From DASXKD01 sp963762735 (GTDB lineage Bacteria > Actinomycetota > Actinomycetes > Streptosporangiales > Streptosporangiaceae), in the NCBI GenBank assembly GCA_963762735.1, contig CAVXMG010000031.1, positions 1 through 64,000 on the forward strand: a stretch of 64,000 bases of DNA, read 5' to 3'. The number at the start of each line of letters is the position of its first letter. Position 1 is the stretch's first letter. A program made the translations under genes and the position numbers. The notes under the pieces are model-generated. The model was given only the letters and a program-made list of their open reading frames with translations, did no database searches and was not told the DNA's origin. This document shows, piece after piece, positions 50,217 through 59,852 of the stretch.

Positions 50217-51419
50217 ATGCCGGGAGATCTGCTCGATCTGATCTTGATCGTGCTTGCGGCGGCCTTCGCCGTCGCCGGATACCGGCAGGGCTTCATCGTC
50301 GGCGTGCTCAGCTGCATCGGGTTCCTGGTCGGCGCGGCCGTGGGCGCCATATTCTCACCCAGCGTGGCCAAGTTCCTCGTGCACGGGACCTCGCAGCAGG
50401 CACTCGTGGCTATCATCCTCGTGTTCATCGCGGCGATGATCGGCCAGTTGCTCGCCTCACTGCTCGGCGTGATGGTCCGCTCCCGGGTGACCTGGCGCCC
50501 GGTGGCCATGGTGGACGCCCTGGGCGGGGCCGCGGTGAGCGTCCTCTCCGTGCTCCTCATCGCCTGGTTCATCGGCTCGGCGGTGGTCAACGCGCCGTTC
50601 CCCGCCATGGCCAGGCAGGTGCGGAGTTCTGAGGTGCTCCGCGGGGTGAACGACTTCATGCCGCCGGCCGCGCTGACAATGTTCTCCGACTTCCGGCACC
50701 TGATCGACAAGAGCCCCTACACGCAGGTGTTCGGCGCCCTCGGCATCAACGGCTCGGCGAACGTCCCAGCGCCGGACAAGGCGGTCCTGGCCTGGCCTGC
50801 GGTGAGAAAAGACCGGAACAGCGTGGTGAAGATCTGGGGCGAGGCCAAATACACCTGCGACCGGAGCCTGGAAGGCTCGGGCTTCGTGGTCTCGCCGGAG
50901 CACGTGCTCACCAACGCGCATGTGGTCGCCGGGATGACCGACGGCCCGTTTGTCAGCTTCGGCGGTGACAACGGCCTTCCGGCCACGGTCGTGCTCTTCG
51001 ACTGGAACAACGACGTGGCGATCCTCTACGTGCCAGGCCTGCACGCGCCACCACTGCACTTCGCCGGTACGGCCGCCCGGGGCAGCGGCGCCGTCGTCGT
51101 CGGCTACCCGGAGAACGGGCCGTTCCGTGCGGACCCGGCCAGGGTCGGCTCGCAGTGGGCGGCCAGCGGCCCGAACATCTACAAGACCGGCACGGTCACC
51201 CGGGAGATCTACGCGGTGCGGTCGACCGTGGAGCCGGGGAACTCCGGCGGCCCGCTGCTGGCGAAGAACGGCAAGGTCTACGGGGTCATCTTCGCGGCTT
51301 CGACGACCGCACGGGACACAGGTTTCGCGCTCACGGCGAGCGTGGTCCGGCCCGATGTCCGGCTCGGCGGCACCGCCACCCGGCAGGTCTCCACCCAGGG
51401 CTGCCCGCGCCCCGGCTGA
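50217..51419 (+). CDS. MarP-like membrane serine protease (CvpA domain plus trypsin-like domain)
   Basis: A 400-residue protein. Residues 1-150 form four membrane helices of the CvpA/colicin V type (LLDLILIVLAAAFAVAGYRQ, GVLSCIGFLVGAAVGAIFSP). An extracytoplasmic trypsin-like protease follows: SGFVVSPEHVLTNAHVVAG (His), VLFDWNNDVAILYV (Asp) and RSTVEPGNSGGPLLAKNGKV (Ser). The architecture matches mycobacterial MarP (Rv3671c), which protects against acid and oxidative stress by processing peptidoglycan enzymes. The start is ATG 50217; the longer upstream frame overlaps NUDIX. The gene ends at a 25-bp tandem repeat. Confidence 0.88.
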   Translation: MPGDLLDLILIVLAAAFAVAGYRQGFIVGVLSCIGFLVGAAVGAIFSPSVAKFLVHGTSQQALVAIILVFIAAMIGQLLASLLGVMVRSRVTWRPVAMVDALGGAAVSVLSVLLIAWFIGSAVVNAPFPAMARQVRSSEVLRGVNDFMPPAALTMFSDFRHLIDKSPYTQVFGALGINGSANVPAPDKAVLAWPAVRKDRNSVVKIWGEAKYTCDRSLEGSGFVVSPEHVLTNAHVVAGMTDGPFVSFGGDNGLPATVVLFDWNNDVAILYVPGLHAPPLHFAGTAARGSGAVVVGYPENGPFRADPARVGSQWAASGPNIYKTGTVTREIYAVRSTVEPGNSGGPLLAKNGKVYGVIFAASTTARDTGFALTASVVRPDVRLGGTATRQVSTQGCPRPG

Positions 51420-51420
51420 C

Positions 51421-51490
51421 CCGGTCAGGCGGTGACCAGGCTGACCCGGTCAGGCGGTGACCAGGCCGCCCCGGTCAGGCGGTGACCAGG
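51421..51490. repeat. Three 25-bp tandem repeats at convergent gene ends
   Basis: CCGGTCAGGCGGTGACCAGG occurs at 51421, 51446 and 51471, with period 25. Read on the minus strand each copy encodes LVTA followed by TGA, the end of the DUF309 gene, so that gene's 3' end has been copied twice downstream. Confidence 0.7.
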
Positions 51491-52033
51491 CGTACGGTCA
51501 TCCGGTCGGCCCCGGCCGCGGCCAGGCCCTCCCGCTCGATGTGCGCCGCCATCTCCCGCGCCTCCTGGCAGATGGCGCGCTGCGTCGATGTCGTGCGGTG
51601 CCGAGCCGGCATAACCGGCGACCCGCCCCGCGCCCCGGCGGAGCAGAGCCGCGGCGCCGCGGGCGTTGCCCCGCCGCGCATGCGTAAGGCCCACCGCGAT
51701 CTGGGCGAGCCCTTGCCACAGGTCCCGCTCGGCGGGCGGCGCGGTCTTCCACGACGCTTCGAGCACCTCGTGTGCATGGAACGGGCGGCCCTCGTCGAGC
51801 AGTCGCTGTGCGAGCGTGAGCGCCTGTGCGGGCGGAAGCACGAGATCGTCAGGAATGCGCTCGTCCCCGGCCGCGCCGCGCGGCAGCGGGCGGCCCAGCG
51901 CGTCGCGCGGCCGTGCGTTGCGTGCCCGGCCCGCGGTGTCCCTGTCGCGTGGCGCGGCAGGGTCCTTGCCGGGTGGCCCAGCCGCGTCCTTGCCGGGTGG
52001 GGCGGCAGCGGGCTCCGGCGGCTCCTGGGTCAT
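51475..52033 (-). CDS. DUF309-domain protein, frameshifted near the C terminus
   Basis: A ~185-residue protein. After a disordered Pro/Lys/Asp N terminus, the DUF309 domain begins at RIPDDLVLPPAQALTLAQRL and includes LLDEGRPFHAHEVLEASWKT, ERDLWQGLAQIAVGLTHARR and GNARGAAALLRRGAGRVAGY. The family resembles a TTHA0068-like helical bundle of unknown function. Near 51590 the frame slips. The next frame supplies the natural end, AICQEAREMAAHIEREGLAA to MTVRLVTA, while the uninterrupted frame becomes Arg/Gly-rich and stops at 51425 in a duplicate of the same end. ATG 52033 overlaps the hydrolase stop (ATGA). Confidence 0.7.
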
Positions 52034-52953
52034 CGCTCCGGCTCGGGGTCCGCCAGCCAGGTGTGCAGGGCGGAGTCGAACTTGTCCGGCTGCTCCTCGG
52101 GCAGGAAGTGCCCGGCTCCCTCCAGGAGGCGCCACCGGTACGGCCCGTCCACGAAGCGGGCCGAGGCCTGCGCGCTGCGGGTCGGCACGCAGGGGTCCAT
52201 CGCCCCGTGCAGGTGCAGGGTGGGCACCCCGATCGGGGCCCGCATGCGGTGGGCATACCGGATGCCGTCGGTCCGCAGCCAGGACCGGAGGAACCAGCGG
52301 TGATACTCAAGCGCCGAATGAGCCACCGAAGGGATGACCATGGCGGCCCGGTACCTGGCTTCGGCCTCCCGGTCGGGCCACCCAGGGCCCGACCACGCCT
52401 GCAGCATCCTGGCGACCTGCTCGGCGTTCCGCCGTACCAGCCGTGACTCGGGCAGCACCGGCAGCTGGAACCCGAGCGTGTTGCCGTTACGCCAGCCGCG
52501 GCGCACCGGGCCTGCGAGCATCTCGGCCCGCATGCGCAACGGGTGCGCCGCCGACACGATCGCCAGCCGCCGCACCACCTTGGGGTGGTAGGCGGCCATG
52601 GTCCAGGCCACCAGGGCGCCCCAGTCGTGGCCGACGACCACCGCGTTGGCCTCGCCGAGCGCCCGTATCAGGCCGGCCGCGTCCGAGGCGGCGGTGATCA
52701 GGTCGTAGCCGCGGGGCGGCTTGTCGCTGCCTCCGTAACCGCGCATGTCGCTGGCGACGGCCCGGAAGCCCGCGCCGGGCAGCGAGGTGAGCTGCCGCCG
52801 CCACGTCCACCAGAACTGCGGGAACCCGTGCAGCATGAGGACCAGCGGCCCCTCACCGCTCTCCGCGATGTGGAACCGGCTGCCGTTCGCACTGACCGAC
52901 CGGTGTGACCATGGTCCGTCGAGGTAAACGGCTGAGCCTCCGGTCACGGGCAT
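52030..52953 (-). CDS. Alpha/beta hydrolase, epoxide hydrolase type
   Basis: A 307-residue alpha/beta-hydrolase. Oxyanion-hole motif HGFPQFWWTW, nucleophile elbow VVVGHDWGALVAW (Asp, as in epoxide hydrolases and dehalogenases rather than Ser), acid in HLHGAMDPCVPTR, and catalytic His in LLEGAGHFLPEEQPD. Cap-domain residues lie between ~150 and 225. Epoxide ring opening by an Asp-ester mechanism is the likely chemistry. No signal peptide. Upstream of and coupled to the DUF309 gene. Syntenic with actinomycete loci between MarP and bldG. Confidence 0.88.
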   Translation of the reverse strand: MPVTGGSAVYLDGPWSHRSVSANGSRFHIAESGEGPLVLMLHGFPQFWWTWRRQLTSLPGAGFRAVASDMRGYGGSDKPPRGYDLITAASDAAGLIRALGEANAVVVGHDWGALVAWTMAAYHPKVVRRLAIVSAAHPLRMRAEMLAGPVRRGWRNGNTLGFQLPVLPESRLVRRNAEQVARMLQAWSGPGWPDREAEARYRAAMVIPSVAHSALEYHRWFLRSWLRTDGIRYAHRMRAPIGVPTLHLHGAMDPCVPTRSAQASARFVDGPYRWRLLEGAGHFLPEEQPDKFDSALHTWLADPEPER

Positions 52954-52957
52954 GCGA

Positions 52958-53398
52958 TCACCGCGGTATGGCCGCAGGCGGGTCCGCGTGCTCGTCCCGG
53001 CGCAGCACCGCGATGCTTTCCTGTACCGATTCCCTGGTCTTGCGCAGCCGGTCCAGGCGCCGGACCTTGAGGTAGATGATTCCTGCGAAGGCCGCGGCCA
53101 GCACGATCAGCACGCCGGTGACGATCAGGAACGAGGCCCAGTCCCAGACGCCGAGCGTCTGCAGGCCATAGGCCAGGGCAAAGCACAGCATCACCAGCAT
53201 GAGGAAGCTGCTGAACACGATGGTCGCCGCCAGCCCTGCGGACACGCCAATGCGCCGCACGTCGGCGAGCAACTCCGACTTGGCCAGGTCTGTCTCGTAG
53301 CGAACCAGCCGCGTGAGATCGCTGACCGCTTCAGAAACGAGGTCGCCGACCGACCGGTCGTCCGCCTCTGCCGGCCTTACGGCTCCGGGCTCGGCCAT
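52958..53398 (-). CDS. Phage-holin-family (DUF1469) small membrane protein
   Basis: A 146-residue protein. The ATG at 53398 has an excellent GGAGGGAAGAG site; the frame upstream is non-coding. Residues 16-50 are an amphipathic helix (VGDLVSEAVSDLTRLVRYET), followed by two transmembrane helices (AATIVFSSFLMLVMLCFALA and FLIVTGVLIVLAAAFAGIIY) and a basic C-terminal helix that may form a coiled coil. This is the 'phage holin 3_6/DUF1469' family, which in actinomycetes is a chromosomal membrane protein rather than a lysis gene. It lies 4 bp before the hydrolase gene. Confidence 0.8.
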   Translation of the reverse strand: MAEPGAVRPAEADDRSVGDLVSEAVSDLTRLVRYETDLAKSELLADVRRIGVSAGLAATIVFSSFLMLVMLCFALAYGLQTLGVWDWASFLIVTGVLIVLAAAFAGIIYLKVRRLDRLRKTRESVQESIAVLRRDEHADPPAAIPR

Positions 53399-53903
53399 CG
53401 CGCTCTCTTCCCTCCTGCGCCCGGGTACTGGGTCGCGGTGGCACCCTCCCGTGCGGCACGCGCCGCGCGGCACGCATCCGCCGCGCCATCGGTGCAGCCG
53501 GCCGGGACCGGCGCGGCGCCGTGCGCAGTGGTGACGAGCCGCCTACGGCAAGAGATCCTACGGGATCATCATCATGTGGCCGGGCAGCACACAAGCGTTG
53601 CTGCTCGGCTCGCGTGGCCAAAGACCCCGGGCAAGCGAACGGCGCTCCCACTGGAGCGCCGTTGCTGGCACGTCAGACCCGGGTTACCAAGCGCACATTC
53701 AGTGTGCCGGGCGGCCCGCCACGGCGGGCACCGGAGCCCGGTGCCAATGCGCTGTGGCCGACTGCCCTGGCTCGCCTCCCGCGGCTGGTCGCGCGTGGGT
53801 GCCCGGTTGCCGTGCCCGGACGCGTAGGTCCGTAAGACCTTTCTACGACGGATCGGCCGCGCTGCATAGATGCTGTGCGGCACCAATTGGCGATCTTGAT
53901 TGA
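53399..53903. other. 505-bp gene-free region with one terminator hairpin
   Basis: No frame here shows a domain or a supported start. The main feature is a perfect stem, AACGGCGCTCC-CACT-GGAGCGCCGTT (53638-53663), probably terminating the minus-strand HAD gene upstream of it. The remainder likely contains the promoter of the holin/hydrolase/DUF309 operon. Confidence 0.5.
53638..53663 (-). terminator. Hairpin terminator after the HAD gene
   Basis: Eleven-base perfect arms, AACGGCGCTCC and its complement, around a CACT loop, about 240 bp past the HAD stop on the minus strand and before the holin operon. Confidence 0.6.
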
Positions 53904-54653
53904 TCACGGCGCTTCCATTCCCGCCGGCTCCGCGCCGCGACGCTCGGCGGTGCTGAACGAGAGCACGGGCCAGCCGCGCAGGGCGGCGATCCGGCGGAGT
54001 GCACGGTCGGGGTTGACCGCCCGTGGATGCCCGACAGCTTCCAGCAGGGGCAGATCGGTGACCGAATCGCTGTAGGCATAGCAGCCGGGCAGCGAATACC
54101 CGCGCTCGGCGGCGAGCCGCCGGACCTGGACGGCCTTCTCCTCGCCGTAGGCGTAGCACTCCATCTCGCCGGTGTAATGACCGTTCGCGATCCGCATCCT
54201 GGTGGCGATCACGGATTTCGCGCCGAGCAGTGCGCCGATCGGGGCCACAACCTCCTGGCCGCTCGTGCTCACGATAATGACGTCCTGGCCGGCGCTGCGG
54301 TGCTCGCTGAGCAGCACCCGGGCCTCGGCGTACACGTACGGGAGGATCAGGTCCTTCAGGTAGCGGGTGACGATCTCGGTCACCAGGTCCGCGGGCCAGC
54401 CCTGGCAGGCAGCGCAGGCCGAAGCCCGGAGCTTCTCCATCTGCCGGTGATCGGCTCCGCTGAGCCGGTACCGGAGCTGGGCAAGGGCGCCGCGCATCAT
54501 GTCGGTGCGGCTGAGCAGGCCGTGCTGGTAGAACGACCGGCCGAATGCCAGCGTGCTCGACCGGGCGATCAGAGTTTTATCTAGGTCGAAGAAGGCGGCC
54601 GTTGCCGGAAAACCAGACTTCGGGGGCCGTGTGGCCTCGACGGGAGTGCCCAC
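53904..54653 (-). CDS. HAD-IB family phosphatase (SerB-like)
   Basis: A 249-residue HAD hydrolase. Motif I is AAFFDLDKTLIARSSTLAFG (nucleophile Asp and acid/base Asp), motif II Ser lies in VIIVSTSGQEVVAPIGALLG, the Lys is in AYGEEKAVQVRRLAAERGYS, and motif III is CYAYSDSVTDLPLLEAVGHP. The helical cap falls between ~50 and 120. Members include phosphoserine-phosphatase-like and lysophospholipid phosphatase-like enzymes; the exact substrate is not deducible. This HAD gene is a regular part of the nth-to-bldG neighbourhood in actinomycetes. Confidence 0.85.
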   Translation of the reverse strand: MGTPVEATRPPKSGFPATAAFFDLDKTLIARSSTLAFGRSFYQHGLLSRTDMMRGALAQLRYRLSGADHRQMEKLRASACAACQGWPADLVTEIVTRYLKDLILPYVYAEARVLLSEHRSAGQDVIIVSTSGQEVVAPIGALLGAKSVIATRMRIANGHYTGEMECYAYGEEKAVQVRRLAAERGYSLPGCYAYSDSVTDLPLLEAVGHPRAVNPDRALRRIAALRGWPVLSFSTAERRGAEPAGMEAP

Positions 54654-55128
54654 GATCCGGCAGCATAGGCGTTAAAGACCCGCAATCCATGGCATCTCCG
54701 CGTAGCCGATTGGTAACTTGGTCCTACACACACATCTAAGCTTCCATGGAAGACGGTTCTGGCGTCCGCACCCGGACCTGGACCGTGCGGCGACCCCCGC
54801 TCTCCCCCCCGGCGGGGGTCGCCCCCTTTGCGGGGGTAGGTTGCCCCTGCTTGCGGCCTGTCCAGGCCGCTTCGCCAGGCCCAGCAAACCACTAGCCCGG
54901 GGCCGAGTCCCGGAGCCCCCACGTTCGCCAGGCGTGCGTAAGTGCGCGGGGTGGATGCTGTGGGAACCCCCGGGCGGCCGTTGTTACGGTTTCACAGGTT
55001 CGGTTTCACAGGTTCAAGCGGTTGCCGATCCTGTCTTTGGCTGACAAATGGCTCGTATGTCATGCCGGATTCCTTGCTTGCAGAACCTTTAGGCCGATCT
55101 CTGGCTTATGGCGCCGAGACTCTGCGGC
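54654..55128. other. 475-bp gene-free region with GC hairpin and short repeats
   Basis: No supported gene. A long GC hairpin, GGCGACCCCCGC-11 nt-GCGGGGGTCGCC (54789-54823), resembles the GC palindromes elsewhere in the window. A 14-bp direct repeat, GGTTTCACAGGTTC, occurs twice in tandem near 54988-55015. The left part should hold the HAD promoter, the right part the 3' end of the helicase transcript. Confidence 0.5.
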
Positions 55129-57787
55129 TCATGAGACTGCTGGTGCGCCTGGGACGGTTCTGGCCGTCCGCTGGCTCCGGGGCTGGTCATCGGGTCGGAG
55201 GGGTGCACCGGGGTCGTGGGGTGCACCAGGGCCGTGGGGTGCACCAGGGCCGTGGGGTGCACCAGGGCTGCGAGGTGCACCAGGGCTGTGGAGTGCCACC
55301 GGGCCTGCGGGAGGCACCAGGGCCGCGGCGGCGGGGGCGCCGGCCAGGAGGGTTTCGAGCAGCAGCACGGCCCCTTCCTTGGCCAGCGGCTCGTTGCCCG
55401 TGCCGCACTTCGGCGACTGTACGCAGGACGGGCACCCGGCCTGGCACTCGCAGCTGCCGATCGCCTCGGCCGTGGCCCGCAGCCACGCCTGCGCCACGGC
55501 GAAGCCGCGCTCGGCGAATCCGGCACCGCCTGCGTTTCCGTCGTAGACGAACACAGTCAACTGCCCGGTCGCGGGATGCAGGTCCGCGGACACGCCGCCG
55601 ATGTCCATCCGGTCGCAGGACGCGAACAGCGGCAGCAGCCCGATCGCGGTGTGCTCGGCAGCGTGTGCCGCTCCGGCGAGGTCGACCCCGCGGCGCCGCA
55701 GCGCATCACGCTGGCCTGCGGAGATCGTCCACCAGACGGCGCGGGTGCGCAGCGCGCGCGGCGGCAGGTCGAGCGCTTCCTCGCCCAGGGGCTGGCCGTT
55801 CCCGGGGTTGCGCCGGGTGAACGAGGTCACCTGCCGCACCACGTCGACCTCACCGAAGGACACGGTGGCCGGCCCCCAGGCCTCCTGCCGCAGTTCGCTG
55901 ACGACGTCGATTCCGGTGACCTCGCGCGCGGAGGTGAGGTAGCCGGGATCGCCCGGTTCGACCAGCGCGACCCCCTCGGCGAGGTTCAGCGCCGTCACCA
56001 GGTACAGCTCCCCCTGGTGCAGGTAGACCGCGCCGGTATGGACGAAGATGTGCGCCGACGGCTGGTCGACCGTGCCCACCAGCCGTCCGGTAGGCCTTCT
56101 CGACGATCTTGACCGGGTAGTTCCCCCCGCCGCGCAGGTCAGGCCAGTGTCCACGGCCGCGCCTGGTCCAGTACAGCCGGTGCCCCCGGCGGCGCAGCAT
56201 CCCCGCCGCCACCAGGTCCTGGGCGGCACTGGCGGCGGACGAACCGAACAGGCTCAGGTCGGCCTCGGTCAGCGGTAGTTCGGCCGCGGCGGCGCACAGG
56301 TGCGGCGCCAGCACGTAGGGGTTCTCCGGGTCGAGGACGGTGGCCTCCACCGGCTGGTGCAGCAGCATCTCCGGATGGTGGACCAGGTAGGTGTCGAGCG
56401 GGTCGTCCCTGGCGATCAGCACGGCCACCGCGTGCTGGCCTTCCCGCCCGGCCCGGCCCGCCTGCTGCCACAGCGCGGCCCGGCTGCCCGGCCAGCCTGC
56501 GATGAGCACGGCGTCAAGACCGCAGATGTTGACACCGAGTTCGAGCGCGGTCGTGGCGGCGAGCCCAAGCAGCGTGCCGGCCCGCAGCGCCTCCTCAAGC
56601 TGGCGCCGGTCCTCGGGCAGGTACCCGGAGCGGTAGGCAGCCACCCGGCGGCCCGTCTCGGCGGGCTGTGCGGTTGGTGTAGCGGGCTGCGCGGCTGCCA
56701 CCGCGGGCTGTCCGGCAGCCGCAGCAGGTTGCGCGGCAGCCCGCTTGGCCGCCCGTGCCGCGGCCCGCTGGGAGGCGGCGGCGGTGGTCCCGGCAAGCGT
56801 GCGCCGGGCCGCTATCGCCACCGCCTCGGCGCCGCGCCGTGACCGGGTGAAGGCGAGCCCGCGCACGTCATGCGCTACCAGGTCGGCCAGCAGCGTGGCC
56901 GCCTCTGCGGTCGCCGGGCGGCGGACCGGGGCGCCGCCCTCCCCGCGGGCGGCGGTGAGCGGCGGCTCCCACAGTCCGAACGTGAGCGGTCCCCGGGGGG
57001 CTGTGCTCTCGGTGATCGCCTGGGCGGCCTGTCCGGTGAGCAGCCGGGCGCAGTTGCCCGGCTCGCTGACGGTGGCCGACGCGAGCAGGAAGACCAGGCC
57101 GTCAGGTGCCGCGGCACCCGGCCGGGCCCTGGCCGGGTGCCGGTGGGCGTGGTGGGCGGCCACCCGCCGCAGCCGCCGCAGCACATGGGCGACGTGGGAA
57201 CCGAACACGCCGCGGTACCCGTGGCACTCGTCCACGATCACGTAGTGCAGCCGGCCGAAGAACTCCCCCCACCGCGAGTGCCGTGGCAGCAGCACGTGAT
57301 GCAGCATGTCCGGGGTGGTGAGCAGGTAGTTCGCGTGGGTCCTGGCCCGCTCGCGGTCGGCGGCGTGGGTGTCGCCATCGACCACGGCCGCGCACACTCC
57401 GGGGATGCCAAGCGCCTGGATGGCGCGGACCTGGTCCGCGGCCAGTGCCCGGGTCGGCGCCAGGTAGAGCACCGTGCTGCCGCGCAGCACCGCGGTCAGC
57501 GCGGGCAGCAGGTAGCCCAGTGACTTGCCGGAGGCGGCAGGCGTCGCGACGATCACGTTGCTGCCCTGATGCGCATGCTCGGCCATGGCTGCCTGATGGG
57601 CCCAGGGCCGGGTCACACCGGCCCTGGAGAACGCCAGTGTGATCTGCTCGGGCACCCACTCCGGCCAGGGAACGCCCTCCCCGGGGCGGGCGGCTATCTC
57701 TTCGACATGCATGAGCCTGCCGGACCGCGCGCCGCGGCGCAGGATGCGCGCGGCGGGTACGGTGTCCCGTCCGCCGGGGTGCCTCAT
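55129..57787 (-). CDS. DEAD/DEAH-box helicase with DUF1998 zinc domain (YprA/MrfA type), frameshifted
   Basis: An ~880-residue superfamily 2 helicase. Motif I: VIVATPAASGKSLGYLLPAL; Ia: LYLAPTRALAADQ; II: HYVIVDECHGYRG; III: LVFLLASATVSEPGNCARLL; VI: WQQAGRAGREGQHAVAVLIA. An Ala/Pro-rich insertion splits the two RecA lobes. At ~56093 an extra base after IVEKA shifts the frame. The C-terminal MrfA/DUF1998 region continues from TGRLVGTVDQPSAHIFVHTG to the zinc cluster CECQAGCPSCVQSPKCG. The extreme C terminus is a collagen-like GAPHGP repeat. MrfA-type helicases act in DNA repair. The gene lies next to bldG in related genomes. Confidence 0.85.
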
Positions 57788-57993
57788 GCCGGGTTCCCCT
57801 GTCGGCCGCCCGCGGAATCCGGGGCGGTGGAGTGCGAGCAGCGTAAAAGCGAGCGGCTTTCAGTGTGTCATCCACAGCGGACAAGTCCGCGCTTTCCGGC
57901 TCGCACGGGCGGCCGCTGGTGTCGCGGGTGCCGCCCGCGCATGACGCCCCGGCCGCCGCATCGGTGGCCGGGGCGCCAGGGTGCCGCCTGCGG

Positions 57994-58992
57994 TCAGCAG
58001 ACGATCGCGGTGTGGAACGACTCGTTCTGCAGGTTCCCGCCGAAGAACAGCAGGCTGCGGACCTGGAGACCGATGGTGTTGCTGGCCGGGCCGGGGACGA
58101 CCTCGACGGTGGCGGGGTCGAACGGCACGGCGGTGTTCACCGAGCCGCGCGTCGCCACGGTGGCGCACGTGCTCACGGCCTGGCTGGTGGCGACCGTGTA
58201 CAGCCCGGTGCCCGAGCTGAACGAACTGGTCAGCGCGGAGCCGCGGGAGATGATCCCGTTGGCCCCGACCACGGCGGTCTTCACGTTCGCTGCCGTCGGG
58301 CAGATCACGGCCAGGTGGAACGGGATACCGGAGCTGAGCCCGCCGCCCTGGTTCTTGGTCTCGATGTAGACCGTGTCCGGGTTGCTGGCCGATCCGGTGT
58401 AGACGTTGTTCGGGTTGAACACCAGCGCGTTGCCCGGGTCACCGACGGTGGCCAGGTAAGCGCACTTCTTCACGCTGGCAGGGAACTTCACGTCGTAGCG
58501 GCCCGTGCCCAGGTTGGTGAGGGCCGTGCCCGGGGTGGCGCGCACCAGGTTGGCGGTGTAGCCGACCACCGCGTAGTCCCAGCCCGGCTGGCCGCAGTCC
58601 ACGACCAGGTTGAACGGGCCGTCGGTGAGGCCGCCGCCCTGGTTCTTGGTCTCGACGTAGACGCCGTCCGCGCTGAGGTGGCCCCCGGCGGTGAAGATCT
58701 GCAGCGCTTGTGAGTAGGCGTTGATCGTGGTGGCGACGTAGGCGCAGTTGGACACGTTCGAGGAGAACGTGACCTCGTACTGGCCGGTGCCGATGTGGGT
58801 TACCCCAGTGACGCCGTTGCCGGCGACCAGCGTGCCGGACAGGCTCACACTGGCGTACAGGTTGGAACTGGCCGCTTCCGCCGGGGCGGCGCTGGCCAGG
58901 CCGATGATCGCGGGAGCGGCGAAGGTGGCCGCGACCGCTCCGGTGGTGAGCGCGATCCGCCTGAGGCGGCGCGCCTTGGTCCCCGTGAACAT
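57994..58992 (-). CDS. Secreted protein with three ~95-residue repeats
   Basis: A 332-residue exported protein with a GGGAGGC ribosome site. Residues 1-41 are a long signal peptide ending PAEAA. Three homologous repeats follow, each with two Cys residues (NCAYVATTIN...VVDC, KCAYLATVGD...AVIC, TCATVATRGS...AIVC) and, in the first two, the block YVETKNQGGGL. Each repeat is beta-rich and probably disulfide-bonded. No known family or catalytic site is recognised; a surface or matrix role is plausible. An upstream element at 59094-59140 is shared with the next secreted gene. Confidence 0.65.
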   Translation of the reverse strand: MFTGTKARRLRRIALTTGAVAATFAAPAIIGLASAAPAEAASSNLYASVSLSGTLVAGNGVTGVTHIGTGQYEVTFSSNVSNCAYVATTINAYSQALQIFTAGGHLSADGVYVETKNQGGGLTDGPFNLVVDCGQPGWDYAVVGYTANLVRATPGTALTNLGTGRYDVKFPASVKKCAYLATVGDPGNALVFNPNNVYTGSASNPDTVYIETKNQGGGLSSGIPFHLAVICPTAANVKTAVVGANGIISRGSALTSSFSSGTGLYTVATSQAVSTCATVATRGSVNTAVPFDPATVEVVPGPASNTIGLQVRSLLFFGGNLQNESFHTAIVC

Positions 58993-59093
58993 GAAATGCC
59001 TCCCGTATGAAATGCGCCGCCGGATGTGCCGCCCCGATGCTGGCGGGCTGGCGACGGCGCCGACATGTCAAGACTGCTGGGCCAGGCAGGCCA

Positions 59094-59140
59094 GCACATC
59101 GGCAGTCATACGTATGTGCGCCTGCGGGAAATTGACTACG
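59094..59140 (-). promoter_or_regulatory. Conserved upstream element, copy A
   Basis: About 47 bp resembling copy B at 59853-59897, with shared GCACATCGGCAGT, CGTAT, GCCTGCGG and GACTACG blocks. It lies 102 bp upstream of the start of the three-repeat secreted gene, nearly the same distance as copy B from its gene, implying a common promoter or activator site. Confidence 0.5.
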
Positions 59141-59247
59141 GGCCGGGCAGGCCAGTCCGCTGCCCGGACCTGGGCCCGGGCGGCGGGCGCCCGGCTGCCG
59201 CCTCCCCCAAGGCGACGGCAGCCGGACGGGCTGCCGGTACTGGCTGG

Positions 59248-59745
59248 TTACGGCAGGCTGACCGGGCCGCTCGCATTGATGACCTGGTGCCATGCCAGCG
59301 GCGGCATGCTCTGCGAGCACTTGCCGCCAGAGCGCGCACCAATGGCCAGGATGCTCAGCTTGTAGGTGCCGTTACCGGTGATCCCGGCGTACGCGCCGGT
59401 GCCGCCGGTGAGCGTGTAGGTGCCGTGGAGGTTGACGGTGAGCAGGCAGGTCTTGGGGTTCTCGGACTGCGTGCCCGTGCCCGGCGAGTGCTTGAGGCTG
59501 ACCGTCCCGTTGCTGAATACGAACTTGGCGGTGTTGTTGCTCTGGTTCTCGTGGTCGACGCCGGGGGCGGTGAAGACGCCGCTGGCGATGACGCTGTCCG
59601 TCGTTGAGGTGGCCGAGGTGGTCATCATCTGGAAGTTCTCGGTCCCACTGACCCCCGTGTGGGTGCTGGCCGCGGCCAGCCCGGCACCGCCGATGACTGT
59701 AGCAGCGGCGGCCACGGTGACTGCCGAGGCGAGGATTCTGCGCAT
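59248..59745 (-). CDS. Secreted allene-oxide-cyclase-barrel-like protein
   Basis: A 165-residue exported protein. The ATG at 59745 follows GAAGGGGA; the frame upstream is untranslated leader. Residues 1-26 are a signal peptide (RRILASAVTVAAAATVIGGA, cleavage near AAA/S). The mature part is beta-rich and contains TYTLTGGTGAYAGITGNGTY, the hallmark turn of dirigent/allene-oxide-cyclase-like barrels, and two Cys (TCLLTV, KCSQSM). A binding rather than catalytic role is likely; no active site is identifiable. It shares its upstream element with the neighbouring secreted gene, so both are probably coregulated. Confidence 0.6.
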   Translation of the reverse strand: MRRILASAVTVAAAATVIGGAGLAAASTHTGVSGTENFQMMTTSATSTTDSVIASGVFTAPGVDHENQSNNTAKFVFSNGTVSLKHSPGTGTQSENPKTCLLTVNLHGTYTLTGGTGAYAGITGNGTYKLSILAIGARSGGKCSQSMPPLAWHQVINASGPVSLP

Positions 59746-59852
59746 TACTGGGTCCCCTTCAGGTGCGATCGCTGCCGGAGTGAGTGCCACGGGTGCGGCG
59801 CCCGGCCAGCGTCTGTCAACGAGCGACCAGCTTGCGGTGAACTGGTGTGGTG

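Noticed and set aside
52958..53398. Prophage holin
   Set aside because: The holin-family domain is a common chromosomal actinomycete membrane protein; no other phage genes are nearby.
55195..55310. 18-bp repeats as a possible CRISPR or minisatellite
   Set aside because: They are in frame and encode the helicase Gly-Ala-Pro tail, and the unit is too short with no spacers.
55216..56112. A 298-codon plus-strand open frame
   Set aside because: It is the antisense shadow of the helicase C-terminal region.
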